Part shown: piece after piece, positions 21,857 through 41,656 of the stretch
Layout of the letters: the number at the start of each line of letters is the position of its first letter
Position numbering within the stretch: the stretch's first letter is position 1
NCBI GenBank assembly: GCA_037389465.1
Contig: JAZARR010000213.1
Coordinates: 3,144,501 to 3,208,500, forward strand
Direction: 5' to 3'
DNA from: Baylisascaris procyonis
Taxonomy: Eukaryota > Nematoda > Chromadorea > Rhabditida > Ascarididae
DNA length: 64,000 nucleotides
Notes under the pieces: model-generated
Databases searched by the model: none
Seen by the model: only the letters and a program-made list of their open reading frames with translations
What the model was told of the DNA's origin: nothing
Made by a program: the position numbers and the translations under genes

Positions 21857-24800
21857 TCAGATGAAAACAAGCAGGCAAATATCATTCAGCGGTGTTTTAT
21901 TTATCGTTTATAATTTAAATGTACTATAATATTGAGAACAACTTGCGAATGTTTGTACTCAACAGATGCTCAATGATTGATTTCTTCGTTTTTCTTTTCC
22001 TTTACATTTTTATTGCGTAATCTCTTGTTGTAATTGTAATGTTTCGTCATGAAATATGAGATGCAAAAACGCTTATTAGAAAGTGTTCAATATCATTGCA
22101 AGGTTACCGCAAAAATTATCGACATTAACGAAAACTTTAATTTGCACTTGAGAGTACTTCCTTGAATATGCGTTTAGAACTAATTCCCTACAATTTTATT
22201 CTACATGGTCATATGTCATCCTTTTCTAAGTAAAGACGCTAGAGGGATATTCAGTAAAAAATGCACTCCTCTTCACTTATAGATGGACTCCTTCCTGTTG
22301 TATTAAACCGATGAAGTTGCCTTCAGTAGCTTTCCAAAAAAAAAGAAACAACATTGTGTAATATATGCAATAGCCTTAGGGATATTTTCCATCAAAAGAA
22401 AGCACTTTATATTTCAGAAGAGCGTCATTTTTAGCGAAAGAAATTCATCTAACTGAAATTGAAATTGAAATTTTTAAACTCTCCCTATACTCCCAAACAA
22501 TCATTACGAGAGACAACTTTAGAATCCAATAGTGAAGCCAACTGTTCTCGGGCGCTTTGAACGGAATTGCTTTCTTCTGAACATATGGAACCCAGAAGTG
22601 AATAGGAAAATTCATTTTAAGGGTACTGCTGAAGATTGAATTCTCGTAAGAATTGTTCAAAGATGTGTAAATATAACGAATTGGAATTTTAGTTCATAAT
22701 AGAGATGCACAATCAGTCACATCGCACGCTGCTTTAATAGTGAATGTTCATCAAAGAGCATAAAAGATTCGATTTACGCATCATCAAATCAAATAGCCTG
22801 TAGCCTGTAAAATCGAATAATGTGTACTTTATTCCACACCTCACACTCATAGATCATTCAATGGATAATGTAGTACACTAAAAATACTTATACTCATTGA
22901 TAGGGGATGCTTTGCTTATGATAATATGCTGTAATAGATAGGAGGCGCTCTTTGATTGCAAATTGAAGCAGCCGCGACTCCTTATTGAAAATCCTGGAAA
23001 ATAATTTAGTTTCTCATTACTGGTAAAAAAAATCTCACCTGTGTTCAATTGCGTAACTGCATCGTTCGAGAAGATTCTGAAGATTACTGAATTTTGATCC
23101 AAAGGTACATATCGAAGTTGAGTAATATTACTTTACAGGAGTAAATGACAGTAACTTACCAAAGCAATTGTGGTAGACTTGTCAGTTTCAAAGTTGATGA
23201 TGCTTATTTTTTGTGGATGATGTTTGTTTATGGCTTAAGGATCACGTAAAAGATTTCCTCACTATCATTTTGCCAGAATTCGAAGTCGCAGCTTTATATT
23301 AGTGGTTTTTCTGTTTGCTAAATGCATTATTATAAAATAGTTTCATTGATTTTTACTGCAGTAATGTTATTATTATTATCAGTGCTCAACGTTTCAGTTT
23401 ATGAATGTTTTTGACGTTATATGCCAGCAGCCGAATGTTAGAGCCATGAATGGGTGCAGAAATGAAAGACCGAAAATGAAACCATTTTCATAGTGAAATC
23501 GATTTGGCACAAGTGACATAGAATGATCTGGGTGGAGCATTGACATTCGGCGAAAATTGGCGTCACGACTTCAGCAACTCAAATTGAGATGGCATTGGCT
23601 GACGAAAATAGCATTCTCTAATCGCCACTCTGATAGAAGAAATTATTGCCGCATTATATTCTTGCATGAATTCATGACGTTGCTTAATCTGGCTGTTGCG
23701 TATATAAGTGAGATAATATATGTGTTACAGATTTATTATGCATAAATGTTATCCTCAGTGTCACTATGCGTTGCTTTAGCAGAACGTAATTGAGAACTCT
23801 CTGAAGTGAATTTTCTTAATTAATCTTCAAAAGCCTACGTTCCTTTAAGCGCGCAAACGCCAATAGTTTTCATAACAGCAATGGTGCGTGATAACTCCAA
23901 CAGAAATTCCACAAATACAGGATGCGTTTTATGCAGCAGGCGCACGGTTGCTTTATAGCATTATTGAGTCACCTTTTATTTCTGGTTTCAATTTGTGCAA
24001 TCAAATACGCATAGCACTAGTCTTACTAAGTTTCTGTTGCTTTCCAAGCAAATAAATCTCTTCGGTAAAGGTCACGTTAAATATGGGCTGTAGTTATTCG
24101 AAGATGAAACCGTGATGAATGACATTGCACTGAGATGGATTTCTACGCCGAGCGAATATCTCATGTTTTTGCATTGTTTGCAAGTCCAGCATGTTATAAT
24201 TGATTCTGTCCGAGATTTCGCTCCTGCCCAGAGACCATCACGGGGCAAAATTCACTTCCGATTTATTATCTATTTCGCCATGACTCCTCATGAGTTTCGA
24301 AAGACGATGAAGTGTTCCGAAATGTTATCAATTTCCAGGTCGTTCCATGACGGTGTCACTTAGGACCAGATCTTATAGTAAATCTCCACTATAATTGAAC
24401 AGTCGTCTCAGCTTCGCCCTAGCACGCAACATCAATTAGCCAAATGCCTAATTTTTTGAAAAAAACGCATGCTACTCTAACAGAAATATTTTTTTGTTGA
24501 CACCTAAGATCTGTTATTGAATAAATAAGAATATCGTAGGTGGGAACAAGGTTAATATGCTCATTTCTATGTTTATATTATTGCGCATCAAAGATAAGTA
24601 AGAAATTTGCTCATGGATTTCCATTTCACTTTTCAGTGCCTCAAAATATTGCACTTTAAGCGAGCATCGAAATTAGTACAGTCAAAGGTTTAAAAAAAGC
24701 GATGATGAAACTTTCTTTTGAAATATGCGCAACAATGATACTCGATTTTGAATTTCAGCAGTTGAACATCCTTCTATTGGAAATAATCACAGTTCTTTGA

Positions 24801-26724
24801 ATACATAAATCAATTTCCCCACAAAATTCTTGTTTGAAATTGTTGAGATAGGAGAATTTCCTATTCTTAAGGAATTGTATATGGAAGATGTTTTGCAAAA
24901 TCAACTCTTGCATTAAATGCTCTCATTTCTTAAATGAAAATACTATGATGCCTCATTCGTTGAAACAATGAAAAACAAGACGTATGTTCTTTTTTTTATG
25001 AAATTGTGCATTTCCTATCACTATTGATTTCTTTGGCGAAAAAAAAAATTTTTTTTTCTGAGAAATCTCCGAGCGAAAAAAATTTCAGCAACTTTCGTGG
25101 TTTGATTTTCCTATAGCATAAATTTGCAAGTGGTATCAATTTTGGTAATATTCTGCAATAGATTTAAAGCACATACTTTCAAATAGTTGCATGACTTGTG
25201 TGCATTCGATTGTAACACAAATATCATAACATTTCCACTTTCGGAAGTAAAGATTTCTGAACTTTATCCTAATTGATGCAATTGAGATCATAAAGCTGAA
25301 AATATTTGTGATATCAATAAGAAAAACTTGCGTTTTCAACGCCTACTTGTATGATATGCAATTCATTTAGTAAAATGGCAAGAATTTCTCATCTTTCAAG
25401 TTGTTTAATCATAGCGTACGGTGTAAAACTGAACACTTAGACAAAACGACTTATGTAAATAAGCGAAGTTTGGTTGAGAATGAGAATAATGGGATGGTCA
25501 AGATTGTTAGATGTGTTGGTATGTTAGTGCGAAATATGTTAATTTAGCGAATAGAGGAATTGCAAGCAAAACTTCAAGTACGCGCACTCGAAGAACGTGA
25601 AATAGGGCAAAAAAGTAGGAGAAATTGGGAGGAATATCGTTATTTTCTACTGGGTTCCACTAATGTGTCGCAGAAAGTGTTTTCTAAACTCTTCTTGGAA
25701 ACATCGGGACTGGATTCATGATAAAATGTGCGAGCAAGAACGCCGCCAAGTTGAAGAGTGTAATGGTTAGGCAATTACCGCAAAAATTTTCTATGGGAAA
25801 CGAATGGGGAGAAAAGAGACATAAATGCTTGTCGGTTTTCGTCACATTCCTGATATTGCTAGCTTCTTGTTCCGGCGAGTGAAGTAATAAGTTCCTGCCT
25901 TTGAGTTGGTCAATACCTCGAACCACACATTTTCTGCTTGGGGAAGTTGCAGATTACTGAATATGATGGGACTTGAAGAGTTGAATTAGTATTGGATGAT
26001 TAAATTGGGCAAGTATGCAACTGGGCCCACCTATTTAATTGTTGATTTCATAAGCGCTTTTTTCGTGCAATAATGCATTCCATCTTTGCAGTGATATTAT
26101 GCAAGTGCAATTAGTCGTTTCAATTGTACCACTGAAAACTTAGCTTTTTATATGAGCAGTTGCACAACAAGCATTACGAATCACAAATGCGGTCATTTAT
26201 GGGTGAATGAGTGAATATTCATCAATAATAGAAACTGCATTGAACCAATGAGAAGAAGCAATTCTTATTGCCGAATCTTGAACTATCTTCCACCGCTTCG
26301 CCTTCATTATCTGAAATCATCTGTTTTAGAATGTCTGAAAGCTAAAGGTTACGAGATTTTGTTAAAAATGCAGACGTTTGCAAGAGCGCCTAAGTCAATA
26401 TGACAGGATTCGCATGCGGAAACGGCTTTAAGTTTAAGTTTCGTGGAATTTTCGCAGCATTGCAGAATGCCTTTTCAACCACGGCAATAAATACAGGGTA
26501 CGATGGAGTATACGGGGTACGATGGGCACCATCTGATGCTTTTGAATAGGAATTTATTGCTTGAGAACTGGATAAATTATGCAACCCTACGGTTCTGCGA
26601 ACTTCTTTGGTTTCTCGGCAGGATTTCTACAGCCCTTATAGCGATGAGCCCTAGCCAATAAGAAAAGATTTGCTGAGGTGGAGAGGAAAGCTATACCGAA
26701 AATTCAGTCATGAACGTGAAGTCG

Positions 26725-26802
26725 ACCTCTTTATTTGGCTCTTACATCACGCTCAACTACTATACCTCTTTTTCGGCTCTTACCTCACGGTTCGCTATCC
26801 AG
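26725..26802. repeat. 39 base imperfect tandem duplication
   Basis: ACCTCTTTATTTGGCTCTTA at 26725 and ACCTCTTTTTCGGCTCTTAC at 26764 start two consecutive units that stay alignable through CATCACGCTC / CCTCACGGTTC. A smaller duplication GGTACGATGG(A/G) lies at about 26496-26530. Confidence 0.6.
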
Positions 26803-27548
26803 CACAATGAGGAAATCTCATCCGCCTTTCACTGAAAGGCCCACATAAATATTGATGAACAATTCCGACAGCTTCCATCGATTTTTGAATTAAAAAGGGT
26901 TAAATCGAGCATTCCACATGCAGCACTTAACAATTTCATTCGTCTTTAATGTGCTCCGTTTATCTTGCTTGCCAAAGTTCTCTGCCTTTTCGAGCGATGC
27001 CTCTTCATTCTTTAATACCTTGAAATGAGAGAGAAATAGAAAAAAGAGTGACGGGCGAATATTATTCCTTCGTAATTGCTTCTAGAGATAATTCGGAGAT
27101 GCATGATAGTTAAGGTTTGGCTCACCTTTTCTTTTTGAACCCCTGAGTATGTCTTGGAAACGATTGATCTCATTTTGCAGGCCTGTTCGTTTCTTGTAAA
27201 GATTGCTGCAAATAACCACAGATAAAATGGCTTTTTTCTTTGTCTTCCTCATTTTCAAGTGTGAACAGGAAACTCTTGCATCAAGCGATAGAAATTAGTA
27301 CTTTTCCACTTAAGAATTAGTAGCTTTTCCTCTTCGTTTATTTACTATGCCGTCGTCACCTTCGTTAGATGCCTACTCTCTCATGCCGAAAAGTCGAGAA
27401 ACGCATCGCAAACATAAACCCTCTGAATTCCTTTGTACTTTTTCTTTTCGCATCATTAATTCCTTTCTCGATTTACCTCCACTGCTAAACCTAACGCGTT
27501 GCTCCCTTATTGCACCAATAGAGCTGCTTGACTTTGCTTCTCTTCCCT

Positions 27549-27666
<118 letters not shown>

Positions 27667-30600
27667 GGTCCTTTAAGACGGCTGTTTACATTTGCAAATG
27701 CTCGCAATGAACATATGATTGAGTACCTGTGCAATAAACGTTTCATCATTTCGACAAATTGTTTCTTTCTATCTCAAAATCATACGCATGCTCCGAAGAT
27801 GCTTTACACGTGTATCTACTTAAACATGCTGGAAGATATCCCAACCTTCATAATTGCCGCAAATATATTTCCATAACGCCTTAGGATGAAATACTGATCT
27901 AGAAAATCCATTGAGTTAATCTCTGATGTGTTTTTGTTCATGTGGCTTATGATGGAGGTGGCGGAGGAGGTTGAGGAGAGCAGCATTTTCACTCGTACAT
28001 AAAATCAAACCTTATATAACTTAACGAATTGAATAGTGGTTCGTTATTTCGTATTTCACTCATTGCAATACTCTTCCTGAAATAGCACCATTGAATTTAT
28101 AATGAAAAAAAAATTATTGAACAGGAAATTTCAGTGATCGGGATTGCCTTTAGCATCAGTCAATAAGGTGAGGTTGTAGAATAATTTTTAATAGGAAATC
28201 TTTTCATTTAATTCAACCTTTCGCAGCTTCCGAAACCTTTTATGATATGTGTTTCAGTTTGGTGAAAAAGAATGTTTCCTTTATGCTGAACGATTCGAAC
28301 ACTCTGCCTCGTTTGAAGGTTGCGATAATAACGAATATGAAAATTTCATTTGCTTATTGTTCAAACAAAATGAATAACTCTGATTGACGAACATGAAACT
28401 ACCAGATTGGGCAGCAATTTATTGAATTTTACTTGACGGGAAGCGTTGTTGTCTGAAAGATTTTATTTAATGATGTAATAGTGCTAGTGTTCACATACGA
28501 TTTCGCACTTAGATATAACACGATTGTTTTGCGCAAGCACTTGTCCACCCTAGAATACACGGCCTCTACCGGAATACCAGAATGTGCAGCATCGGTCAAA
28601 CGAGTTTTCATTTAGCCAGTGACTAACCATTTGTGCACGTCAATTAACCGATCTTCATCAGATCAACTTCTTTGATCACTTCCAACGAGAGTTTACCAAC
28701 GAAACTGTTGTCGATGGTAGTTGGTCCGAGTAGTTCAGAAAGCAATGATCTTTGGTACTGAGGAGGAGGAAAAAGCCCGATTATTCTGCATCGAGAGGGG
28801 GCATGGGCCACCGATGTTAGGTTATGATTACGAACTGATAGGGAAAAGGTAAGAACCGGTGACCTTTCTGCTTCTATGATACAAGAAAACTCCGTTTCAC
28901 TCTGCCCAGCCCGCTACATTTCCACAGCAGCTTTAGTTAAGGATGTTGCCTTAGCACTTTACGAAAATTCATTATTTTTTGTGACAGTCAGGCAAGAGTG
29001 GACAGCCCAAAAATTGCAAAAAAAAAAAAATTGTTGGAAGATTGCAGTTCGAAGAAATTTTATTCCGTCTATTCCATCCGATATCCAGAGTCTTGAGATG
29101 TTAAATGGGCTAAGTGAAACTCACCAAGATTCACTCTTCCAAATAACGTTTGACCAATTTTTATTTTTATTTTTTGTTGCTCTTACATGAAATTTCATAG
29201 GTTTCTTATGATTTGCGCGGTTGTCAATTTTGCACACATGAAAAGCCTGAACTAAGGAATGAGATGTGATGAATAGCATACGGTGCAATCGCTGCGGCCC
29301 ATTTTTCTTCAGGAGCATCAAAGAAAACTTTGAAAGCGTCATTCCACATCGGCACCCATCATCGTTTGCGAACCTGCGATTGAATTTCGCGTTTTGATGA
29401 CATGTGGAGAGTAGATCTAACAGGCAAATTCTAGTATAAGCCCGCAAAATTCTTCCACCAAGTGTGCAAAGACGGGACTATTGGTAACTTACTACATCAT
29501 ATGAAGTAGCAAATGCAAGTATGAGACGTACTGTTCACTGAATGGAGCAAGTGAAGCGATGAGAGGAAGCAATATGACCGCGTGACACATCATTGCCACA
29601 AAGAGTGATCGCAGTGCCAATCAGATCTTTAACAAAAGAATTAGTAAAGGTATGGCGTATATGAAGTGCTTAAGCACCGCCTCAGATATCCTTCCGGATT
29701 GCGATATTTCAATCCGAATAATACGGAAACAATCGTGTAATAAATGAGCAACTTAATTAATGTTCATAGCACAAATGAAGCTGTCATGAAAGATTTGCAT
29801 TGGTACATCCTGGCTGAGCATCTCGTCATCAGTGCAATTTCTCTGTTGCAAGTGCACATGTTTGTTCGCAAATGCTCACATTTGCATACAAAAAAGAAAA
29901 AAAAACTGTACGTTATTGTTCAACGTAATCGAATTCTCAGTGAAAATTTCATTAGAACGTTTCGTCTTTCCGTTAAATAACGCCCAAATTAAAAGGAGAA
30001 AAAATTTTTATTATCATACAACTTCCTTTGCATCATACAACGCAAGCGCATTAGTTTCTTTCAATCCGTATTGACATATATATATGTCGCATAGAATCAT
30101 CTTACGTGAACGCCCACTTTTCGATACGCTTTTTGTAATCACAACTTTATTGCATTCTGAAGTGATGAGCAGCATTGCCTCATGGAGGCGTGAAAATTAC
30201 GCAACAATGAGTTAGACATTTATGTATCTCCCTCACTCTCTATGCGGGATCGCTGATAACAGTGGTAAATGAACGATCATGAGCTCGAAATCCTCTCAAA
30301 TAAGATCGTTCAATATAAGGCAGTAAAATGTTCCTATTGATCAAATGAACTGTTTCCATCACTGAATCTAGTTTTATAAGACAGGATTTGCGGCCTGAAA
30401 TGTTGTCGTCTATAAATAAGTCGGGCTCTTGAATGCCTGTTGAAATGGATAATGCTAACGATGAAATTAATGCACTATGTTCTGAAAGATTAATAAAAGT
30501 TTCTTCTTTTCGAGCAGCGTTTTCTTTTCGAATAGTTCATACATCAAATTAAGACCATCAAGTGATGAACATTGTCTTGAGGAAGATTTGTTGAGCCATT

Positions 30601-31275
30601 TTTCGCAATGTTATTCATTCTGAATATGCGAGATTTTTATAGTAATCGTCGTTAATATGGTATCCGTTGCCGAAGAGAATATTGCAAGGAGTACTTTTGA
30701 CTACAAGGTTTAAGATGAAAGAAATAACGAGAGCCGCTGTTCTGGGCAAATGGTGCCATTGGTTTCAACGAATCGAATACTTCAATTCCAGGGAACCTAA
30801 GATGCATGCTTGAAGGCACAGTTATGAAGTGAGTATAGAGAGGAATAACTACCTCCACTTCTTAGAGGAAGGTCCCTCCAAATGAGAATGCTTTACTTCG
30901 CTTCAGTTAAGGGTCGACGACATCACAGTTGTAACGCAGAACTTCCGTTTTCATGGCCACTGTTTTCTTTCCAGCCCACATCAAAGGATTCTGCACGATC
31001 AGCATATTCAAGTTCGGCTTGAACTGTCGTTCTCAACGGAGAGACCTAGTTGAATTAAATTTAAGTTGAGACATTGTGAACTGATCCAGGACAAAGTCGA
31101 TGATTCTGTTTGGGCTCAGAAGGTCTCTTACCACAAACGACTATTAGTGCATCTCTGATGAGTATCTAGAAAGTCTTGCAAACGCAGCAGATCGGACCAA
31201 TCGGGCGGCAGCTTTTTACTGAGATGGCCGGTGGTTTCTTCAGCAAAATTGAGAAAAATGCCAGGTTTCACGTAC

Positions 31276-31288
31276 GGGGGGGGGGGGG
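31276..31288 (+). repeat. Run of 13 G
   Basis: Homopolymer GGGGGGGGGGGGG between CGTAC and TGATAAG. Length may be affected by sequencing error. Confidence 0.9.
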
Positions 31289-34200
31289 TGATAAGAACAA
31301 CGGGGATGTAGTCTGAGCGGCGAAGAGATTACCTTTGTGGTATAGCGATGTAATGGGGCCTGGCTTGAGTGAAAGCTTGTCATTGACCAAAGTCAGCGCT
31401 AGAAAGTCTGAACATGTGCGTGGAGCGGAAAGTGGGAAGGCACCACTTTTGTGAGATAATAGCGGTATTCAGTGCTTTCAATTCTCAACTCTCCTGTCCC
31501 TTCCCTCGACCTCCATTGAGCTAAACAGATGTAGATCATAAAGTTTATGCTCTTTAGATCTCGCCAAACGAAGAAGCACTGGTGTTTGAAAGCACTATCA
31601 TGGTAGTTGCAGGCATCCGAATTTTGTTGAAGGCTTTTTTTACGCTGTCAAAAGACCATTTTCACACTGATGCATTCTGGATGAAGTCTCATCCACATTG
31701 TTGAATTCCTGATGCTCTTTATTAAATGAGAGAAAGTGCCTTTCAGCAAAGATCCCTAAATATCCTGCAATGAGGTGTTCAATTCCGGAATGACATCACC
31801 TCCGGATGTGTGCATGGGTGAAATAGATGACAACAGATGACAAGTTGAAAGCAAAGAAGGAGAATTAGTTCTTTATTAATTATCAATCGGCATTTCTGCT
31901 GCGACAAAAATCACAGTTACCAAGGCTTTCTTTGTTCATCCGTCTGTTTGTTTCAACTAGGGTTCTGCAGCAGCGATTTGAACAGATTGCAGCGAACAAT
32001 CTGGTCTACTACTCAAAAAATGCCTTGATCTCAACCCATGCCATTTTACAGCTCCATGAAACTTTGCTTGCTCCTGAAACTCATGAGTCCAATCGTGCTC
32101 TAGACGGTTTTTTTTTTTTTTTCAAAGAACATTGTCATGCGTATCTGCACATTTAATTTTATAGTAGCAAAAACACTATGCTCCTGAATTGCCGAAAATT
32201 CAAAAACTCGTGACCTTTGTCACAAGGAAACTTTCGTCAGTAGTATCTGATCTTTGAAGGTAAGTTTAGAGACATCTCGTTCACGCCGTCAAACCTGCCT
32301 CTTTGTTTGAAGCGCCTGCGAAGACAAAATTTCCCTTCACCGCTTTAAAATAATGGTAGAGAGAAGGGAAATGGTTGTATTGCTTTGGTACTCGAGAAAT
32401 ATCTTGTTTTGAAAATATTCTCCTATGGAAATCTAACGGGGCGTCGTATTCATGGTCTGGAGGGTGCTTCTCCAAAAGTACTCAGTATTTTTTAACACAT
32501 ACAGCATCTCTGTACTTTAACCTCTGAAGACCGATGTTCTCACTAAGATCCTGTCATTTGAGATTTCCCATCTGGCGAATGTTTTCTGGTGAAATTGGGT
32601 AGAAGAAAGTGATAGTTGAGAATACTTGACACTAACGGCGTTAAGTTATTTTCAGTGTGCAATCAGCTAGAGAATGGTGTCTGAAAAAAAAAAAACGAAT
32701 AAATAAAGTTTATTTGCAAATATGACTCCCTTCAATTGCAATAACTAACTGGTTTATATCCTTCTGATTTCCTAATAATTTACTCTCAAATGTAAAATCT
32801 GTGAAACGGAATGAGACGAAATCTTATACATTTATGGGCACAAATAACAATCAGAATCATAGAAGAATCCATAAATACTCTATTCGTTTCAGCGTTGATT
32901 AATTGTTCATATTAGAAGTTACAATTTATCCCTTAGCAGTAGCGCTTCATCTCTATAGCCATCTTGTAAAAATCTAGGGCATGTCTCGATGAAATCTTTT
33001 GTGAATCCATCACGACCGATCACTGAATAGACGATCGCTCTTCTCTCCATAGAGTCCTTATCATATTCACCAACTACCTGTTAATATGAATTATTATAGT
33101 GATAACTTTCAGTGAATCTAATCTCAAGGACACAGTAACAAACATTGTTCAAGTGTTCGTTCATCGTTATTTTGGTTTTCGTTGGGCTGAAAGAAATCTC
33201 TGTCGAAAGTGATGCCGCAAAGCGAAGAACATAAACTCATGTTGAATTTCTTTAAAATCCGCATTTTCGACAATCTGCTTCGATAAATATTAAGAATAAC
33301 AATTGTATCCCGACGTGGCACTGAATCAAGTGAAACAGCAATGACCATACTCGACTTTTTTCCTAAAACTTTTCTTTTCTATTGCAGTAAGCATTTTTTT
33401 TCAAACTAAATTGCCTATTGCAAAGGAAAGAGTATTATAGAAAGAGTACAGAGCAATAGTGTCGTTGAGGCGCTCTAAAGACCAATCGGCCAAGCAACAT
33501 TGTACGAACAAACCGAATTTCTGGCTCCTGGAGTACAAGTAGATGACACTGCTAACGAAAAATGACCATTTCTCTTGCATGGTTTGTTAATTCGATGAGC
33601 GCTTCACTGTTCTTGACTATGGGAAGCCCCAGTCTGGTACATGGTTTGAACGCTTTAATGATGGAATTGCAGTGCGAAACAGTGATATAACTTATAAGTT
33701 TCGATGCGGTTTCAATTTAGAGGGATTTTGCTCAAATATCATGCGAAAAACTAAGGAATGCAGCAATCACGCACGTGTGCAGCTCAGTCCTAAAGTGCCT
33801 AATTTTACAAAGGAATGCATCCGATCGAATACTCAGTAGAAATTAGTCGAAAAACATGCACCTTTCAATGTTTTTGGTTCATTTTGAGAAAGAGGCGAAT
33901 CCTTTTTCAGGCATGATCTGATGCTTCAAGAACTCTGTTGCAGCTAATTTACGAACTAAAGTGGAACAACTACGATCTTGTCATCTTCCAGTCATTCCTG
34001 CACACTCGTAGAAAATTTCTTTCAACTAACTCTCAGCGGAACATTTAATCAAATGCACAAATTGAAAGATGCGCTTACTTGCTCCATTGTGAGACCACTA
34101 AGCTCAGCAAGTGCAATCACTGCTGTCATTGGAATCTGAAAACTGCTAAAACGCTTTGCCAAAAGTTAATATGCCATTTCACTACAACGGTGACAACCGG

Positions 34201-34938
34201 CAAACAAATGACAAAATCATTACCGTATAGCAAATTCAATGCTGCATGCAAGGATGAAAGATGCAGCATGGTTAGTTGAGTTTTTTCTTTTCATTTTTTT
34301 TTTTTTTGTTTCAAATCGGTCAAATTAGATCAAAAAGTCAACGTTATACTGCGACTGGAGCTGATGCGTTCATCGTCATTTGAAATCAAGTCACAAAATA
34401 AAACGTTGCAGTTGAATTGAAATTTTGCCTCATTAGCACTTTCCGTAGCGCTCTCCATACAGATCCGAATTCCCTTGAAAACTTCAATGGTGTCCGAAAT
34501 GGATGTTTCTGGAATCTTTCATCTCACTCCGACTTGTCTAAAGGCATTATCCTGAAGGATGATTGAAACTTATTCTGATATCATTATTCCAGGCGCAACT
34601 GTAAAATGATGAGTGCTTTCCTTGAACATTCCCCAATGCTTATGATGGTTGTTACGTTTTTTACTAGATGTTGAGATGCATAAATCCAGACGTGTTTTAT
34701 CGTCACAAAATGATTTCTCGTACGCTTTCGCGTTAGCAACTTAAACTCTGAAAAATTTATGCTTTTTTCCCTAAAAAAAACTAATTCACATGAAATCAAT
34801 CACCGTTCCAAGCAGTAAATCAAAACGGAAAATATAATTCGAGAGTTCCTCGGTTAATTCCAACTAACTCATTCTGAAACAGCGGAATAACAGCGTAGTT
34901 GAAGTCGAATTTTGATGACAAACAAGAATCTTCCATAC

Positions 34939-35135
34939 CGCTGCAAATTTAGCGGCCTTTATAGCACAGACGAATTCCTCCTCGCATTTCGCGATTTCGA
35001 TAGTGACATGTCCATGTTCGAGCGCACACAACAAAACTCCGTTAACAATTATAACAACGAACATCAATGTACAACTGGCTGCGATAGACGCCATTACCAG
35101 TACTGTCGGATCTGTGATCTTATCCATTTGCCGAC
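34939..35135 (-). CDS. Orphan exon of an unknown membrane protein
   Basis: Not a gene I recognise. On the minus strand a strong acceptor, TCCTCCTTACAG, ends at 35136, and eight bases later ATG (35127-35125) opens 63 codons to a GT donor at 34938 (GCG/GTATGG). The product begins MDKITDPTVLVM and has one hydrophobic segment at about residues 8-36 (IAASCTLMFVVIIVNGVLLC), then a charged, Cys-containing part (IAKCEEEFVCAIKAAK). The acceptor just before the ATG could be a spliced-leader addition site, which would make this a first coding exon. No following exon could be joined: no Gly-X-Y or other family signal lies downstream on this strand. The plus strand is also open here for about 117 codons, without splice support or family likeness. 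Confidence 0.35.
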
Positions 35136-36764
35136 CTGTAAGGAGGAGACAACGCTTCTTTCAATAGGAGATATAAGTATTCACTCTTCGCATTTCTCTT
35201 TTTCCATTGCGCAGCAGCAGATGATTGGTATTCGAAGAGGAGGACTTGTATTGCAGGAAACATGACACGTTTACTTAATCAGTTTAGCATTCCAAGTGAA
35301 ACACATGGAGCATTATTAGGCTTGTTATGACATAACATTTTATCAACGACCATTTTGCTCATAATGAGTTCACCAAAACAGTTAAATTTAAACTCGCTCT
35401 CATTATCACTGCGATGTGAATTTGCACCGATAGAAGTTGAAATCTTGTAATTACATCTCTTTTTTTCAGGAACATTTTCCTCAAAAAAATCCAATTGCAA
35501 TGGTTCATGCTATCAATCAATGAAATATGTATCCTGCTACCTTTCCGATCTACTATAGTTTGAAGATTAAAATTGTTTTTTTGAAAAAAAAAGAATTGTT
35601 GAAGTGGTGTGCAGTTTCATTCACGCGCACAGAATACTGCAAATTTCGATGAGCTATCGCCATACTCCCTATAACAACATGGACTGGGATCTAAATAGAA
35701 ATCTTTTGTGCTGTAAAATGACCCTCCTAAGAAATCTGTTACAGTATGGCTAGGCGCAACTACGATCATAAGTTACGATCATAAGGACTTGTAGGTAGTT
35801 CCTTGCTGTATAACCAGCTCTCCCTCCCTATCCACTTTACCTTTGCTCTAGGATTTGGTCTCTTCCTGCGAATACCAGTGTTCAGGCATGTGATCTAAGT
35901 GATATTTGCAACACTAGATTATTCCCTGCCGCCTCTTCATTTTGGCACATCGTCATGAACCCTTGAAGGCTGCAACTCCAGGTAAAGGGCAGTAAAGTGA
36001 GTTGCGCTACAGTACCAAACGAGGATACATGTACAGTATGCGATTTATTATATTTACAGAGTAGTGATAGTATGATGCTTGGCGAATAACTTTGGAGTAA
36101 AAAAATGAACACCGAAATTGAGTACGAAGAAACACTGCGTACAGATGACTCCAAGTGAGGAACCGCCCACTGCAAATTGGATATGAAACAAATAAATCAT
36201 CTTGCTAAGTTGTGCGAACTTGCATATCTTGTGATAAAATATTTTGCATGAATCAGCACTATATCTTAATTTTGAGAATTCAAATTTTTGAAAAAGATCA
36301 ACTTTCGAAGAATGATCAAATTTCATAAACAATTATTCGCTCTCACGATATTACGACCAAGGTCCTGCCATTTACCAATCGATTACTGTTCAAGTGGTTG
36401 CTTTTTCCATCACTCATTTCTCGTCGTTTTCTTGCCATAGATTTTTTCGAATTTGTTCATCCATCGCTGTTTTTCTTTAATCAGCGTTAATATTCATCAG
36501 TTCTAGGATCATGTGTGAGAAGTGTTGTCATATATGTATCAATAAAATTCCGCACTCCCAGCTCAGTTAAGCGGCACCAAACGTTGGCGTTAGGCAAAGC
36601 CAAAATTAAGTGGAAATCGGGCAAGAAGAAGCGAATATAGTGCTCTATCCTTGCTAGTACCAATCAGTTTGTACTAGCGGTACGAGTTAACGAGACAATG
36701 CGAACAGTCGACAGCGCTTCCCTCGATCGTTCAATGCTATAGCGAGTGAATGCGTCAGTCAGGT
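35136..36764. other. Interval between orphan exon and collagen 3' end
   Basis: No defendable exon. Contains the collagen 3' untranslated region at its right end (below 36765 on the minus strand), in which I see no canonical AATAAA. AATAAA on the plus strand at 36540 belongs to no recognised gene. Confidence 0.4.
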
Positions 36765-41595
<4,831 letters not shown>

Positions 41596-41610
41596 ATTTG
41601 CTAAAAAAAA
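41596..41610 (-). promoter_or_regulatory. Acceptor before collagen ATG (trans-splice or 5' UTR)
   Basis: Reading the minus strand, TTTTTTTTAG (41610-41601) is followed by CAAAT and the start ATG. An acceptor five bases from the start codon is the usual place for spliced-leader addition in nematodes, which would also explain the lack of a visible 5' untranslated exon. A 5' UTR intron is the alternative. Confidence 0.6.
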
Positions 41611-41650
41611 ATGAAAAGATGGGATTTTATTAATGAAAAATGAAGCTTCG

Positions 41651-41656
41651 CTTATC
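41651..41656 (-). promoter_or_regulatory. GATAAG site upstream of collagen
   Basis: GATAAG on the minus strand in GGGGATAAGCG, 56 bases before the start codon. Hypodermal GATA factors (for example ELT-3 in C. elegans) activate cuticle genes through such sites. A single six-base match is weak evidence. Confidence 0.25.

Noticed and set aside
29121..29447. 108 codon minus frame considered as a transposase fragment
   Set aside because: No DDE/D motif or terminal inverted repeats nearby; resemblance was not specific.
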